From Polychytrium aggregatum (taxonomy: Eukaryota; Chytridiomycota; Chytridiomycetes; Polychytriales), in contig NW_026516291.1 in assembly GCF_025602895.1 (NCBI RefSeq), positions 62,001-126,000 on the forward strand: a stretch of DNA of 64,000 bases, written 5' to 3'. The notes beneath the pieces were generated by a model, which was not told where the DNA came from, searched no databases, and saw only the letters and a program-made list of their open reading frames with translations. This document shows, piece by piece, positions 1 to 12,067 of this stretch. The first letter of the stretch is position 1, and each line of letters opens with the position of its first letter. The translations under genes and the position numbers were made by a program.

Positions 1-739
1 ATGGATGGCAACATGGATGGCAACATGCAGTGTGAGTACACCGCCCCCATCGCTCTTCCCTTGACTGCGAGCGCTGCATCTGTCTATGCCTTGGGCTGAG
101 CCACAGCCGAGCGAGGCGGAAGCAGCGAGATAAACCTACGAGTCCCCGGATGTGGCGAGCAAGCTGGAGGTGGGCATTGGCATAGGTGTCGAGACCTGCA
201 GGCGGCAGGAGGCAAGCAGTGGTCAGTAGCCTAACCGAACGGATCCTTCGAGCTTGGCTCGCTCGCCCGGGTAGATCATGCATGATCGTCGACAAAATCA
301 AAGAGAAATATCGGCTGGGGTCCTTGCCGAAGTGGGACCCCACCGACAGGAAGCAGCGCCTATTTGGCTGTCCATAACCGTTCCGGAGGACCGACATGAG
401 CAAGATGGCACAAGCAAGCTGGCATGAGCGAGCTGGCATCAACAAGCCGCCATGCAAGCCAGCAGCCAACCGACCTTTGGGCGAGCCTAGCAACTCGACC
501 GTTCGGACCGACTTGGTCGAGGCCAGCTCCTTGACGCTGATGCCATAGTCGTAGTAGGCGGTGGCAACAGCCGACAGCGTCTTCCGGAGCTTCTCAGAAG
601 CCTTGATGATGTTCTTGGCCTTGGCGACGCCGTCCTTGATGTCCTGTGGGCTGATCTTCCACTTCTCGGCCTCGTCCACCGAGGTCGGCAGAACAAACTG
701 CGGCGTAGGTATGGGCTCCATGCAATCGAGACGAGCAAC
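1..739 (-). CDS. Unrecognised partial gene (exon opening at 739)
   Basis: An exon appears to begin at 739, just after a minus-strand splice acceptor (CTGATTCAG). It reads MEPIPTPQFVLPTSVDEAEK from the ATG at 721, then a lysine/alanine-rich helical stretch ending near YYDYGISVKELASTK. That opening has good codon use and looks like real protein, perhaps a helical bundle. The same frame stays open all the way to the window edge, but after about 500 its composition becomes arginine- and cysteine-rich and unlike coding sequence, so an unseen intron donor probably lies near 490-520. No family is recognised. The gene probably continues left of the window or has further exons upstream between 740 and 1497. 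Only the 500-739 part is well supported. Confidence 0.4.
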
Positions 740-1497
740 CTGAATCAGAGAGTGTGTTGTGGGGGAAACGGGCTGTTTCGTGTGAGGACGGAGGAGAGAC
801 GAGGTTGGATGGTGATCCTGGGCTGTTCGACAGCCGAGCAGGAGATGCTTTGCCAGCAAAGTCCAGAGTCGACCGACCAACCAACCAACGGCCCGCAGCC
901 AGAACAGCAGCATCCGCCAGGAAGATGCTGTTGTGGAGATGCATGCGACCAAAACCCCATTCCCCCCTCCAAAGCACCGAGCCCATTCCCGAATGCAGCA
1001 GGCCATGCGTTGGTTATGGGAGACAGTAAGCCGGCGATGCTGTTCTGGACTATGCCATCGACAGACAGAGGCGTGCTGCAGGAGACGTACGGTTGGAGGG
1101 GGGGCTCCTCAGAAGCAGGCAGCAGATGGATCGCTCGGCAGGAAGAGAAAGACACAGCCGACCGCCCCTCGCTGACGACTGGGTCTTGAGGCCCTGTCCT
1201 CCAGGAAGGACCAGCTTGCTGGCCGCCCTGGCGCCGCCTGTGGCCTGCGCTGGACCGTGCCACCAAGAGCCAACAAGCGCACCAACAAACACTGGCCGCG
1301 ATTGGTGTCGTGCTGGGAGTGCCCAGAGACAGGGCGGCGTGCGACAAAGAGGCGACCGAGACGCAGAGCCGGGCGAAGCGGCCATGGGTGCGGGGCAGCA
1401 ACGGGCTTTGGGTCTGGAACATGGCGCACGAGACCTCGATGGCAGGGACCATCAGCAGGGATGTTCAACGGCGATATAGTGTATAGACGACGCGGCA
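740..1497. other. Spacer without a clear gene
   Basis: Open frames exist on both strands here but their products are low-complexity and unlike known proteins. The stretch could hold a 5' exon of the partial gene at 1-739; I cannot place one. Confidence 0.4.
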
Positions 1498-4400
1498 TCA
1501 AGCCAACTCCCCTCCCGCGGCGGTGCTTTTGACATAGATCTGCAGCACGTTCTTGAGCTCCTCGATCTTGCCCGAGTCGCGGTCGAGGACCTGGATGGTC
1601 TCGAGGGTGTGGAAGTTGCCCTTTGTGGCAATAAAATGCAGGTAGACGGACTGGCAAGTGTTGGGCCGGAGTGGTCTGAGCGACCACACCACGCCAGCGC
1701 ACAGCCGAGCGGAGCAATGTCAGGGCCACGATAGCAATGATGCTGCTGGACTCGGGTTGTTGGGCCACGCGCTGGCGATGCCAGCCGAGGCGATACGTAC
1801 CCGAGTTTCACTTCGCTCTCGAGGCAGACGAGCGAGGCATCGGTCTTGCAGTCCTCGGTGTAGCTCTCCACCATCTCTGTTCCGTCCCAAAACATGACCA
1901 GTCAGCGTATCAGCAAGCACCAACAGCACGCTCCAAACAGCACGCACCAGACCCACTCACCCTCGTAGCTCACAGAGAGCTTGGATTCAAACGAGCTGCC
2001 AGTGGCAGTCTTGAACTTGTCTCTCTTTTGGGCCTGGGGAATGATCAGCGAAAAGTTGCGGATCCGGGACGTTTTGTTGACAAAGAAGGCCTGTATCGAG
2101 AAGATCTTGCATAGAGAGACCGGCGATACCACTGTCGAGCAAATCAAAAATATAGATGCAGAGAGACTATGAGGGATAGGGCATCACATGGTACATCCGT
2201 CAAGCAGCTCGGTAAGATCAACTGCACCCGACGATACCGATTTGACTCGTATCGCTCGCACACACACATGCCTGGTCCGCCCGGGCTTTGGTACCCACGG
2301 AAACCTACCAGTGAACACAATCGACACCCCGCCCACGGTTTCCCCTGTCTTCTCGGCCGTCGACGATCGGAGATGGATGATGCGCTTGGGCACAAGATGC
2401 TTGCGGCCGTGGATCCCGGTGCCTTGGAAGGATGCCGTGCCGATACCGATACCGGGGCTGGACTGTGCCCAACAGTAGTACTCGGACCAGACAGTCTGTC
2501 CACGAATGCCGCATACGCTCGGAATGCCCTCGATCAAGACGTTGATCAGGCGACCCATTTGATTCGATTCCGAGAACAGCGAGACCATCGACTCTTGCGG
2601 AGGGTTGTGGAGCCGGGCCCCGGTTCTTTGCCGCTTTTGGGACTCTTCGACGCTGCCGCTGCCGGCGTCCAAGAACGAGACTTTGTAAACCAGGTCGATC
2701 TCCTCGAGAGGCTTCAGTGTAACAGGCAATGCCTTGCAGATGTGTAGCGGGAAGTGTATCCAAGATACAGGAGAAGCGATACAAAAGGTCGAGGCCGTGT
2801 GAGTACGAACAAAGCTAGATGGGGCAATCGCCGGCGCTCGGCCCAAGCAACTGTTGCCTGCTGGCTCAGAGCAAGCTTCAACCAGACAAGGGCCTCTAGA
2901 AACAGGCAATGTCTGCGCTCTTCAGAGCAAGGGGTGGGGACGTATGATCCTACCGAGCCAATGTCTCCTTGGATGTAGGCGACCATGGCGTTGGTCATTT
3001 CGACCCGCACCGAGCTCACGATAAAGTCAAATAGGTGCTTGGTGTGGTTGTTAGAGATGTTGACGGACAGGATCATGGTCTCGGGAGTGATGAGATTGGT
3101 GTTGAAGCGCACGGTCAGAAACTCGGAGAGCGGCAAGACCATCCGGACGACCTTCGGTACCCTTGTGGGGCCGGTTGGCGCCGGCAGACCAGGGATCCGT
3201 CGATGCTGATGCGACAGACGATGGGAGGGGATGCTGTGGGGGTTGAAGTACTGGTCTTGAGCCGTTGTCGAGGTTCAAAGCAAGCGTGCGAGTGCATTTG
3301 GAGACATATTGCGTTGCCGGGCCCGTGGCAGCGGTGTGGCGGATATCATGTTGTAAGTGACGGGCAAGGAACAATGGATGGCAGTCGCCGAGATGTTCAA
3401 GAGCCCAGGAAGCAGGGCTGCTTTTGGCACAAGCTCCAGACTCTTAGGCTGAGCAATCGCTGCGCTATCGGCGGAGTGGGCGGCATCCATACCTATAGAG
3501 AGCCCCTCCAGCAAATTGACTGCATCAAAGGTATCGAGGTCACAGTTGTCGCGATTGTTCTCGGACCACGAGCTGGGTTTGGGTGCAACCGAGATGTTGA
3601 GCACGAGCTTGGAGCGACTTGACGATCCGGCCTTGTTATGGATAATCTCTGGAGTGCCAGCGACAGAGTCCCAGGACATCAGCGCACTGCCAGATAGCCA
3701 AGGGTACGTTGCGAGTACACCGCCGCAAGCTGCTTGCTTCAGCTTGCAGTCCAGGGAATGGACAGGACAGTGGTGCGGAATCCGATGAAATGAGCCTGGA
3801 CAGACAGAGCTTACCCAGAGGAACCTTGAGCGGAAACAAAATTCGTCCATCGGTAAGCAGAATGGGCAGATCCTCGACCTCCTCTGTGTAGTGGTACGTG
3901 TATGAAAGCATGACCTCCTCGGCCGGCTCCTTGGAAACGGACACGGCGCTCTCGACCACAGGCGAGTCCGATGGTCTCGACGAGATGACGGCAATGGTGC
4001 TGCCGCGAGTGCGTCTGGTTGCTGCTGCGGCCATAGGAGAAGCAGCGGCGATGGGGCTGTTGATGGTATCGCGGCGATATGCAGGGTTGCGCTTCATCTG
4101 GTTCAGACCCGGGATGGGGACGCTATAGTTGCCGCGAATGGTCGATAGCACCGCAGCAGGAAGCGCCGACACGGTCGTTTGAACCGAGAGGCTCGGGTTG
4201 GCGACAATGCCCTCAGCATTCGCTGCGCTCATGTCGTTGTAGCTGGCTGAGGCCGAGACATCGGCCAGACTCTCGGAGGAGTTGTAGGCGGTCGAGGGAA
4301 ACTCGCTTGAGGTCAGGGTGGCCGTGATTTGGATCGAGATCGCCTGGGCTATCGACGGAAGCGACTCTGCGGTGGCAGCAATTGGGCAGTTCTCCGAGGG

Positions 4401-4871
4401 ATTTGCGCAAAGGTAGAACGACAGCACCTCATCTACCCGGCCACAAACGAGGAACGGCAGAACCACGAGGTTAGATGCGATGGCAGATCAGACAGGGCGG
4501 CTGCATCAAATCGGCACGGCAGCAAGTCGGGCCCTGCAGGTCAAGACTGCCCGAGGCATTCTTCTGTGGAGCCATTCGACCAAAGGGATCGCCGACGTTA
4601 TCCAGGCCCGAGGGATCGGTTCGACTCGGCTTTGCATCAGCAAAGATTCGTTTGGCGAGGCGATAACCGACCGGGTCTGTGTTTCAGCATCTCGACGACA
4701 GCGCCGAAGCGACCCCCGGCTGTGCAGCGATTCGGCACCCTTACCCCAGTAGGCGACATCGCGAAGAGGGATTTCGAGGCAGTCGGAAGTGACCGAGTCG
4801 ATTGCTGGCACGATGCATTCGTACGAAGCCTCGGCAAGCAGCGATTCGATTTGCAGGCTGGAGAGCGTCAT
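1498..4871 (-). CDS. Trs65-like TRAPPII complex subunit
   Basis: Spliced minus-strand gene. The 3' exons join in phase: 3205 (or 3151)-2954, 2732-2309, 2131-1961, 1876-1801 and 1675-1498. The C-terminus reads LVCLESEVKLG, PLRPNTCQSVYLHF, then ETIQVLDRDSGK. This matches the end of the fungal Trs65/TRAPPC13-like domain, a beta-sandwich with a conserved 'CL..V..G.L.P..C' turn. Upstream exons carry a hydrophobic beta-rich segment (RVEMTNAMVAYIQGDIGS) and, at about 3500-3640 and 3830-4430, further coding-like stretches including YTYHYTEEVEDLPILL. The N-terminal exon probably starts at the ATG at 4871 (MTLSSLQIESLLAEA). Trs65 belongs to TRAPPII, the Golgi tethering and Ypt/Rab11 exchange complex. 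Family assignment rests on the C-terminal motif; the middle exons are approximate. Confidence 0.6.
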
Positions 4872-5932
4872 CGTGAGAGATTTGAGGAGAGGCGTATGGC
4901 CAGCGGGCGATGGACCAGTGTGCTCGACCGCCAACGTCAGAGGAACGTGCTGCTCGGTGTGGGACGGAGGACCAGGTTGAGCTGCTGCAGGACCTGAAGC
5001 GAAAAGGCCGGCTGTTGAGATGGGGGCCAGGGGGGAGGAGGGAAGCGAGACGACCGGTGCAAGGAAGGAAATGTGTCGGAGGCTGGAAGCCAGCAACACC
5101 CCCCGGTCTCAGGGCCGCACTCTGGCGGGTTCGGTGTATTTGGATGTGATCTGGTGCAGCACATGCGTCGCTGGGCGGACTGCTTGGCCTCACTGCTGTG
5201 GCATCGACAGCGGACGACATCAAGCAAAGTCAAGCGAAAGCGCTATGTATTCGTGAGAGCATCGAGAGGACAGGAAATATCGAGAAAGAAAGCCATTGCT
5301 CGGCTATGATGACGGAGGAACATGGGCAGAATCGACTCGCCGCCGAGAGAAGCGAGAACCGTATCGGCATCGCAACGCTGCAGCAACGACCGCTGCAGCG
5401 AAACAGCTGAGGTGTCGATCCGGAAAGCTGCCAATGCCCTGGCCGCCAGGGTATGGCTGGAGAAGAGCGACTTGGACAAGAGGAAAGGGGGAGCGGGGCT
5501 GGCAAACGAGCATCCCACTATCGGAGAGAAAGAGAGAAAGAGCGAAGGCTGAGACCATGGGCTGTCGGTGGACAGCGAGCGCTGGGTGGCCTGAAGAAGC
5601 CGAAGAGTCAATACAGGGCGGGGCAAACGAAAGAACCTTGGGTGGCCAAGACGAGAACAACAACTGTGGTGGCGGACATGCGAATGGAATGCAGACAGGT
5701 GATGCAGCATGGCGAATCATGGTGGAGCATGGCGAGGCATGGTAGAGAATGGCAGAGAATGGCAGAGAATGGCAGAGAATGGCAGAGAATGGCAGAGCTG
5801 ATAGCGAAGAATCGGTGGCAATGGAGTTGGCATGGGGCGAGCAAGGGATGAGCAGGGATGAGCGGTGTACATCGTCGGATCTGTCCCTTTCACCATCTCG
5901 GCCTGACCGGAGAGTTCGAGGCACGTCGCCGT
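4872..5932. other. Intergenic stretch
   Basis: No convincing exon seen. It should contain the promoter of the Trs65-like gene, and it holds the GGCAGAGAAT array near 5741-5807. Confidence 0.5.
5741..5807. repeat. 10-bp tandem repeat (GGCAGAGAAT)
   Basis: About six near-perfect copies of GGCAGAGAAT, preceded by looser variants (CATGGCGA, CATGGTGGAG) back to about 5707. A minisatellite between two minus-strand genes. Confidence 0.85.
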
Positions 5933-6891
5933 TTACTTGGGGGAAAAGTGCGAGGCCTCCTCGAGATAATAGGCCGCCTCTTCGGTGTTTCCGAGGCTCT
6001 CGTAGCATTTGTGGATATGGGACAGCAGCTCGCCAAAGCTCCAGAGGCCTGAGTAGTCGACGCCGCCCTGTTCGAGCTCCAAGAAGATTCGCAGCGCCTC
6101 GGAGACGTCCTTCTCGCGGCCGCGGCCGCTCTGGTAGAGCAGGCCGAGCTTGTACTGGGCCAGGCGGTTGCCCAGGCTTGCGGCCTTCTCGTAGCAGTCG
6201 CCCGACTTGAGCGGGCTTTCATCGAGGACCATATCGCCGAGATGCACCAGGGCAATGTCGTCGCCATTGGCAGCCGCACGCTCAAAGAGCTGGATGGCCT
6301 GCAATCTGTCACCAGCAACTCCTTTGCCCTCGAGGTAGAGGAAGGCGAGCCGGCGCTGGGCCTCGGCGTCGCCGTTATCGGCAGCCTTCTGGAACCAGAG
6401 AGCCGCCTATGTTGGATGATGGAAGAGAGCCATATCAAGAGTGAATTGGGCGCCATCGACTTGCCAGAGCCGACCCAGCAGGTCCGAGTGCAGGGAAGCC
6501 TCCAGCAGCGGCAACTACCCCGTCGCCAGGAGTTCGCCAGCCCGAGCCATAGACGGCCACTCACCTCGTCGAATGACGGTCGGTCCATACCCCGGCCCTT
6601 GAGGTTGAAGACGCCGACCATGACCTGGGCATTCACGTCGTCCTGCTCCGCAGCCTTTCGGTACCATCGCAGCGCCAGCTCGTCGTCCTGGGAGACGCCC
6701 AGGGCCTCGGCGTAGCAGCGGCCAAGTTCGGACTGGGCCTGGGGATGGCCCAGCTCCGCAGCCTTGGAATACCACTCGACAGCCTTCTCATAGGACTGGG
6801 GGAACTCGTCCGTGTCGCCAATGTCGTAGAAGAAGCCAATCTGATACTGAGCCTCGGCATCGCCAGCCTCGGCAAGCTTGAGCACGTCCAT
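5933..6891 (-). CDS. Sel1-like (TPR-type) repeat protein
   Basis: Two exons, 6891-6565 and 6406-5933, joined in phase 0 across a 158-bp intron (GTGAGT...ATAG), give 266 residues. The ATG at 6891 opens MDVLKLAEAGDAEAQYQIG. The protein is about six tandem Sel1-like repeats, each with the pattern A-W/F-x-x-K-A-A-x-x-G followed by A-Q-x-x-L-G (for example AVEWYSKAAELGHPQAQ, then ALWFQKAADNGDAEAQ, which the splice restores). Sel1 repeats are alpha-helical solenoids that serve as scaffolds, for instance in ER-associated degradation and in chitin synthase activation by Skt5-like proteins. There is no signal peptide or membrane segment, so a soluble cytosolic adaptor is the best guess. The partner is unknown. 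Confidence 0.88.
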
Positions 6892-7304
6892 GTCGTTTGG
6901 TGCTGGTGGTGCGGACGGGTGAGGGCGGTGGGTGATGAGAGAAAAGCGAGGGGGGCTGGCGCAGACGACAACGGCCTGGCTTGCACTTTTTTTCTTCGTC
7001 GCCCGCTTCTTTGGTGACGGCCGGTTTCAGCACCACACGCGCGGCCAACGGCTGGCTGGCAGCAAGGTACTTTGCCACGTGCATCCGATGCGCAGCGCCA
7101 GTCATGGAGTGCTGGTCATGGAGACGAGCTGCTGTGCTGCTGCGGTGGTGTGATGCTGCTGCTGCTGCTGGTGGTGGAACGGCGCGGCGATGTATTGGGT
7201 CAGAATGGCGGGGAGAGAGAAGTGGAGACGCAGAGAGAAAGAGAGGGTGGGCCGACACGGTGGCGGCGGAAAGCGCTGTTGCGCAAGCGGCATCGACTGT
7301 GCCC
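6892..7304. other. Intergenic stretch
   Basis: About 410 bp between two minus-strand genes. Contains runs of CTG/GCTG but no exon I can support. Confidence 0.5.
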
Positions 7305-10300
7305 TCACTGCGAACCGAGGGACGGGTCACGCTGGATTGGTTCCGGGCTGGAGTACCCATACCAAGACTGCATGTACTGCTCGGTAAAGTCAGGCGCAAT
7401 GGCGTCGAATCCTGAAGCCGCAGAGAGAGGCCAATAGATGCAGACAGCGTCAGTTGCGCACATCTCGGTCGCCGCCATGGCGGCCTTCTCAAATGCAATG
7501 GCACCAGATACTTACTTTCCCGACGCAGACCAACCTGCTCAAAGCGTGCTGTCGACGGGCCCAGCTCGACGCAGCCGCCTCGCCACCCCAGTCCCAGTCC
7601 CCGCAGATACGAAAACGAGATGCGTCCCTGCAGCTCAGTAAACGAATCGGCCAACTCGATTTCGTGGCCACGGGGAACATCAAAGGTCACGATCCAGGCA
7701 AACGGATCGCCGTTGGCATAGCTGTTGATCGGATCCAGATCGTACTTGACCAGGTTCGCATGCACAAACAAGTAGTTTCCAGAGATATCGGACTGCAGCA
7801 TCGACGTGCCGCAAAAGTAGCCCAGGCTGTTGAAGGAGCCCAGGGCATTGACCCAGTAGGGATTGGCGTAGTAAGGTGTGCCAGATGCCTTGTAGCCGAA
7901 GCGAAAGGTGTCTTTGTCCCCAAAGATCAGCTGTGAGCGAGTGAGTGAGTGAGTGAGTGAGTGAGTGAGTGAGTGAGTGAGTGAGTGAGTGAGTGAGTGA
8001 GTGAGTGAGTGAGTGAGTGAGTGAGTGAGTGAGTGAGTGAGTGAGTGGTGCGATATAAGGTGAGCCGCAAGATCCACCCACACCAGCCTCAATCCATCGG
8101 AGTCGGCTTACCTGATAGTAAAAATCCGAGTGGATATTCATGTAAAGCGCCGTCACAAGTCCACGCCAGGCTTTGCGCTTGTGCACCAGGACCATTCCGC
8201 TTTCTGTTTCCCATTCACGCTCCCAACACAGACCCATCGTGTGCCAAATCGGGTTCCAGCGACTCGTTCGCCAGTAGTCCGTCCACAGTACCGTCCCGGC
8301 GAGCCGATATTCGGGACTATCGAACAAATAGCTTGGATCGCGCACCGGAAAGTTGTCGGGGTCGAGATAGAGGACCTCCTCGAACGACGATCCAACAATC
8401 GATGGCAGCTTGCCGGATCCTAGCTTTTTCGACCGCAGACTGCTGATCGCTTGGATCGGAAACGCCACATGGCTGGGATCGGACATGTCAAGAGCCGTCA
8501 CATTGACGGTGCTGCGAAAATCGAAAATCGATAGGTGTGAGTTTACATGGATGGGAGCTTTGCGACGAGACTCTACCCGGAGTGCGACTACACAGACAAT
8601 GTCCACTGCCTGTGGCCCGACACTGCATGACGAACAAGAACCTGCACTGCACTGCACTGCACTGCACAGAATGCCGTGACTTGAGAGGACAAAGGGGATA
8701 TCATGCGCATAAACTCACCGCAGCCGCGCCGCCACGTCAGCAGAATATTCGTCTCCAAAGTAGAGCACCTCGACAGGAAGCAGGCAGCCAACGGCTCGGA
8801 GGTGCCGGACAAGCCCGATCACTCTGCCGACGTCCTTGGGGCCCCCCGTCATGACGATGCCTCGGGTGCCCGGACGAACCCGGGACCGAGCGTACGTAAA
8901 TGGAGGCATGGACTTGAGCATAGACTTGAGGTCGCTCCGATAGGCAGCATATGTGAGTGTCCGGACAGGGGCGACAGGTGCATGATATCGCGGCGACTTG
9001 CAGCCCGCCGACAGGACTCCGCGGTAACGACCGACCGATTGAGCAGCCCAGTACCACGCCGCCGCATAGATGTCGTTAAACTCATGGTGGGCCTGTGGCA
9101 GTGCGGTGCACTCCATATCCGCTTCTTCAGCGGGCATGAGGCACTCTGATAGGGTCGGGTTCGGATGTGTTTGGCGATGTATCTTCCATCGTGCAGGACG
9201 CTGGTGCTTTTCCGATGCCGAGCACACGGCGCTGAATAGCGGCCCACGGATATCGAGAGGTGCAGGAAGCTCAATCTCGCCCGAGCTCTGAATGAAATGG
9301 GGTGCTCCGGGAGAGCCCAGGACCCATGCCAGCGCACAAATCTTGGCGCTGCTCGAGTCATTGTGGGCCCAGACCGATTCTGGGCTTGCGAGACGGGTAG
9401 CTACTCGCGGAAAGAGGAGCTGATCGCCGTGGGGTGATGATTGCGACCTCGTCTGTCAGAGAAAGCACAGCATTTGGCATTTGCGTTTAGAATGGCCTAT
9501 CCGGCATATATCAGCCATATTGTGACTCACAGGACCACCAAGCCAGCGGGCATGCGTGTATGGCCGCTGTCTGAGTCGAGAGTTACCTGTGAAGCCGACT
9601 GCTTCTCAAGTACTGCTACCTCATGTAGCATGTCCTTGTGTCGACGCCGATCAATCAGATAGACGCCGCTAGCATGGGAGTCGACGGTCGATGGGCTCGA
9701 TCTGCCGAGGCTCGGTCGAAGCCAGGTGAGGATGCCGTCTTGGCGGAACTGAGGAAGATCAAACAAAGCAGACGGATCGGAGAGCGGGACGGTGTCGGAG
9801 CTCATCCACAAAGCTTGATCGAAGCGAGATGCCAGAGCCGCCTGCACCGCTGTCGGCGGAAGAATGCCGTGCTCGGTTAAGCGCGGCGATTGTGACGCAT
9901 TGGGCTCGCTCGACGATCGAACGACCACAAGATCGATCTGGTGCTCGCTGTTGGTGATGCGATTTGGGGTCAGAGATCATGTTGAAGGTCAGTCTGTTTG
10001 CTGGGCTGGCGGGCGTCAGCTGCAGCTTCAGCTTCAGCATCAGCTTCGATTAGTCGAGAGGATATCATTGCGGACTGGTGCGGCCCTCACCGGATCTGGA
10101 AGAGCTCGTTGGCCGAGAGAAGGGCAAAAGATTCCACCGAGAGTACGTATCCGATCGGCAGTTGGCATCCCAACGAGCGGGATATGTTGAAGATGGTGAA
10201 AACGCCAGCCAGCTCCCCGTGGACGAGAAGACCTTTGCTGACGACCGAGCCTGGCGAGAGGTGTATCGGGTGAGTGGGATGAGGGAAGCTGAGCAACAAC

Positions 10301-10689
10301 CCCGGTGACGGGCGAGTAACGCCGGCGCCATGCACGCAGAGAGGATTGGCATTGCTCGATGCGCAACTGATTGCTCGATGGAAGCGTGTGGCCGCTGCAG
10401 CTCCAGCAAAGTTGGTTGTACCTGGGTCCGAGACAAGCCCGAGTTCCGAGTCGCGGATGGGAGTGACGTCATTGTACAGCAAGTACGGCAGCCCGATTTC
10501 ATTGAGAATGGCGATGCGGGCAGCCTGGCGGGTATCGAGGGTGCGCAGAACGAGCGCCAGCAAGGCACTGGCGATGATCAAGACGATCAGCGTGCTGGTC
10601 CTTGGCCGCCATCGACGAGCAAGCATCGGCTTGGAAAGCATGAAGCCAGAGAAAATGCTGGCTTGGGGGAGTGGCTCATTGGCGAGCAT
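7305..10689 (-). CDS. Tandem GT71 (Mnn1-type) mannosyltransferase, two modules in one protein
   Basis: Seven exons (10689-10422, 10250-10091, 9947-9587, 9452-8719, 8511-8112, 7930-7516, 7411-7305) fit by splice site and phase and give 814 residues. The start MLANEPLP is followed by basic residues and a hydrophobic anchor (STLIVLIIASALLALVL, about 32-48), as in type II Golgi glycosyltransferases. Two Mannosyl_trans3-like modules follow. The first begins near LLVHGELAGVFTIFN and has WMSSDTVPLSDPSALF where the DxD motif should be (D194 only). The second begins near GIVMTGGPKDVGRVIG and keeps a full LYLDPDNFPVRDPSYLF (D558, D560), then FGDKDTFRFGYKA and YFCGTSMLQ. GT71 enzymes add alpha-1,2/1,3 mannose to N- or O-glycans using GDP-mannose and Mn2+. 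I infer that only the C-terminal module is catalytic. Two separate genes seem unlikely because the phases carry through 9587/9452. Confidence 0.82.
7937..8046. repeat. (GTGA)n microsatellite inside a GT71 intron
   Basis: More than 25 copies of GTGA/GAGT in the 181-bp intron 7931-8111. On the coding (minus) strand this is (TCAC)n ending directly at the 3' splice site, where a pyrimidine tract is expected. Confidence 0.95.
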
Positions 10690-12067
10690 CGGAACGGAGC
10701 GGTCGGGAGACCAGGTGCGCCGACCGGCCGAGCGATCTCGTAGTGGAGCGGAGAGGCGGATGCAGGGACGCACGATTGCGAGCGATCTGGCGGATGCGAT
10801 CGGTGGATAGAGTGGCCTGGAGGAGAGTGGACAAGAAACAGAAGCGGCAACTCGCTGGACGGCGATACCCAGAGCGCGACGCCCAGACGGCGCCGGCCCC
10901 GTAAAATACATCGCGCCCGCGGCTTGTGGGGGTCTGTGCTGGTGCGGGTCTGGCCCTCATGGACAGTCGCCCGTCTCTGGATGTCCCAAGGAGCCCCTGG
11001 GTGCCCCTGGGAGCCCCTGGGAGCCCCTGGGAACCCCTGGGAACCTTGGGATTGTGCTCGAGTCGCCGTTGCTGCAGCCCAGGCGTGGAATATGGCGAAC
11101 AGCCCCTGCCATGGTCGGGGGGCTGGTGCGTGTCGAGTAGCTCGGACAGACAGACACAAGCCCAACCCGGCGGTCGCTGTGGGAGATGCGCAGGATGCGG
11201 GCTGGCTGTGCTCGAGTCGAGTCGAGCCGATCGTCATGAGTGAGCGAGACGCACCCAGGGAATCTGCGTCTCGGAACATTCGTTGCCCTGGAACGGATGG
11301 CCCTGGAGCCGATGGCCCTGGACGAGAACGAAAACGAGCCGCCTTGGCACCGACGTGCTGCGCTGACTGCGCGGGGGCTGTGCTGGACATCCACAGTATC
11401 CCACTGACATCCACAGTATCCCACTGACACTGCGCAGTCTCCAACTGACATACACACACACACACGAATACTTGCCGCCAAGGCGCCCATGCCGGCGCGT
11501 TGGTGCGAGGGTCTACCGCGAAGCATGGGACAGCTTGCGTGCGCTGTCTGAGTGGCCAGATGCCCATGGTGATCCACTGAGGTGCCCCTGTGTCCCTGTG
11601 TCCCGTGACGGTGCCGCGCTGCCACGCCGCTATTCCTGTGGTGCTGCTGTGCGGGCGTGTCTTGCCAGCCATTCGTGTCTGTGTCTGCGCTGTCTCTGTG
11701 GCTGGACATTCTCGCCCGTCCTCTCGCCTACCATCTCGCTCGTCCTCGGCGCCTTCTCGCTCGTCCTCGCCCTCGCTGTGTCTGTGTTTGTGCACCGGCT
11801 CATGTGCGGCCCTTGCTGCGGCCTCATGTGCCCGTCCATATCTCTTGCATTGCTGTTCTTGCGCCATCTGGCTGGTCCCCATATCTCGCCTCTTGCCAAG
11901 TCCACTGGCTGCTCCGTGCTTTTCCCTCGGAGCCATTCGGCAGTCCGACTCTGTCTGGATCTCATATTTGCTCTGATTCCTGCACAAGCACCGCTGCTCC
12001 TGTCCTGCCTCTGCCTCGCTGCATCTGTCTCGCTGCATCTGCTCGCCCAGTCCCCACCACCACCACC
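10690..12067. other. Divergent promoter region with short tandem repeats
   Basis: About 1.4 kb between the divergently transcribed GT71 gene and arrestin gene. It contains a CCCCTGGGAG-type decamer array (about 10980-11045) and a doubled CCACTGACATCCACAGTAT near 11395-11430. No protein-coding exon is supported. Confidence 0.5.
10980..11046. repeat. Decamer tandem repeat (GAGCCCCTGG)
   Basis: Six slightly diverged 10-bp copies, GAGCCCCTGG/GTGCCCCTGG/GAACCCCTGG, in the divergent promoter region. Confidence 0.85.

Noticed and set aside
9227-9588. A gene boundary between two separate GT71 genes
   Set aside because: Splice sites at 9587 and 9452 join in phase 0 and the sequence between the modules continues as normal protein, so one gene is the simpler model.
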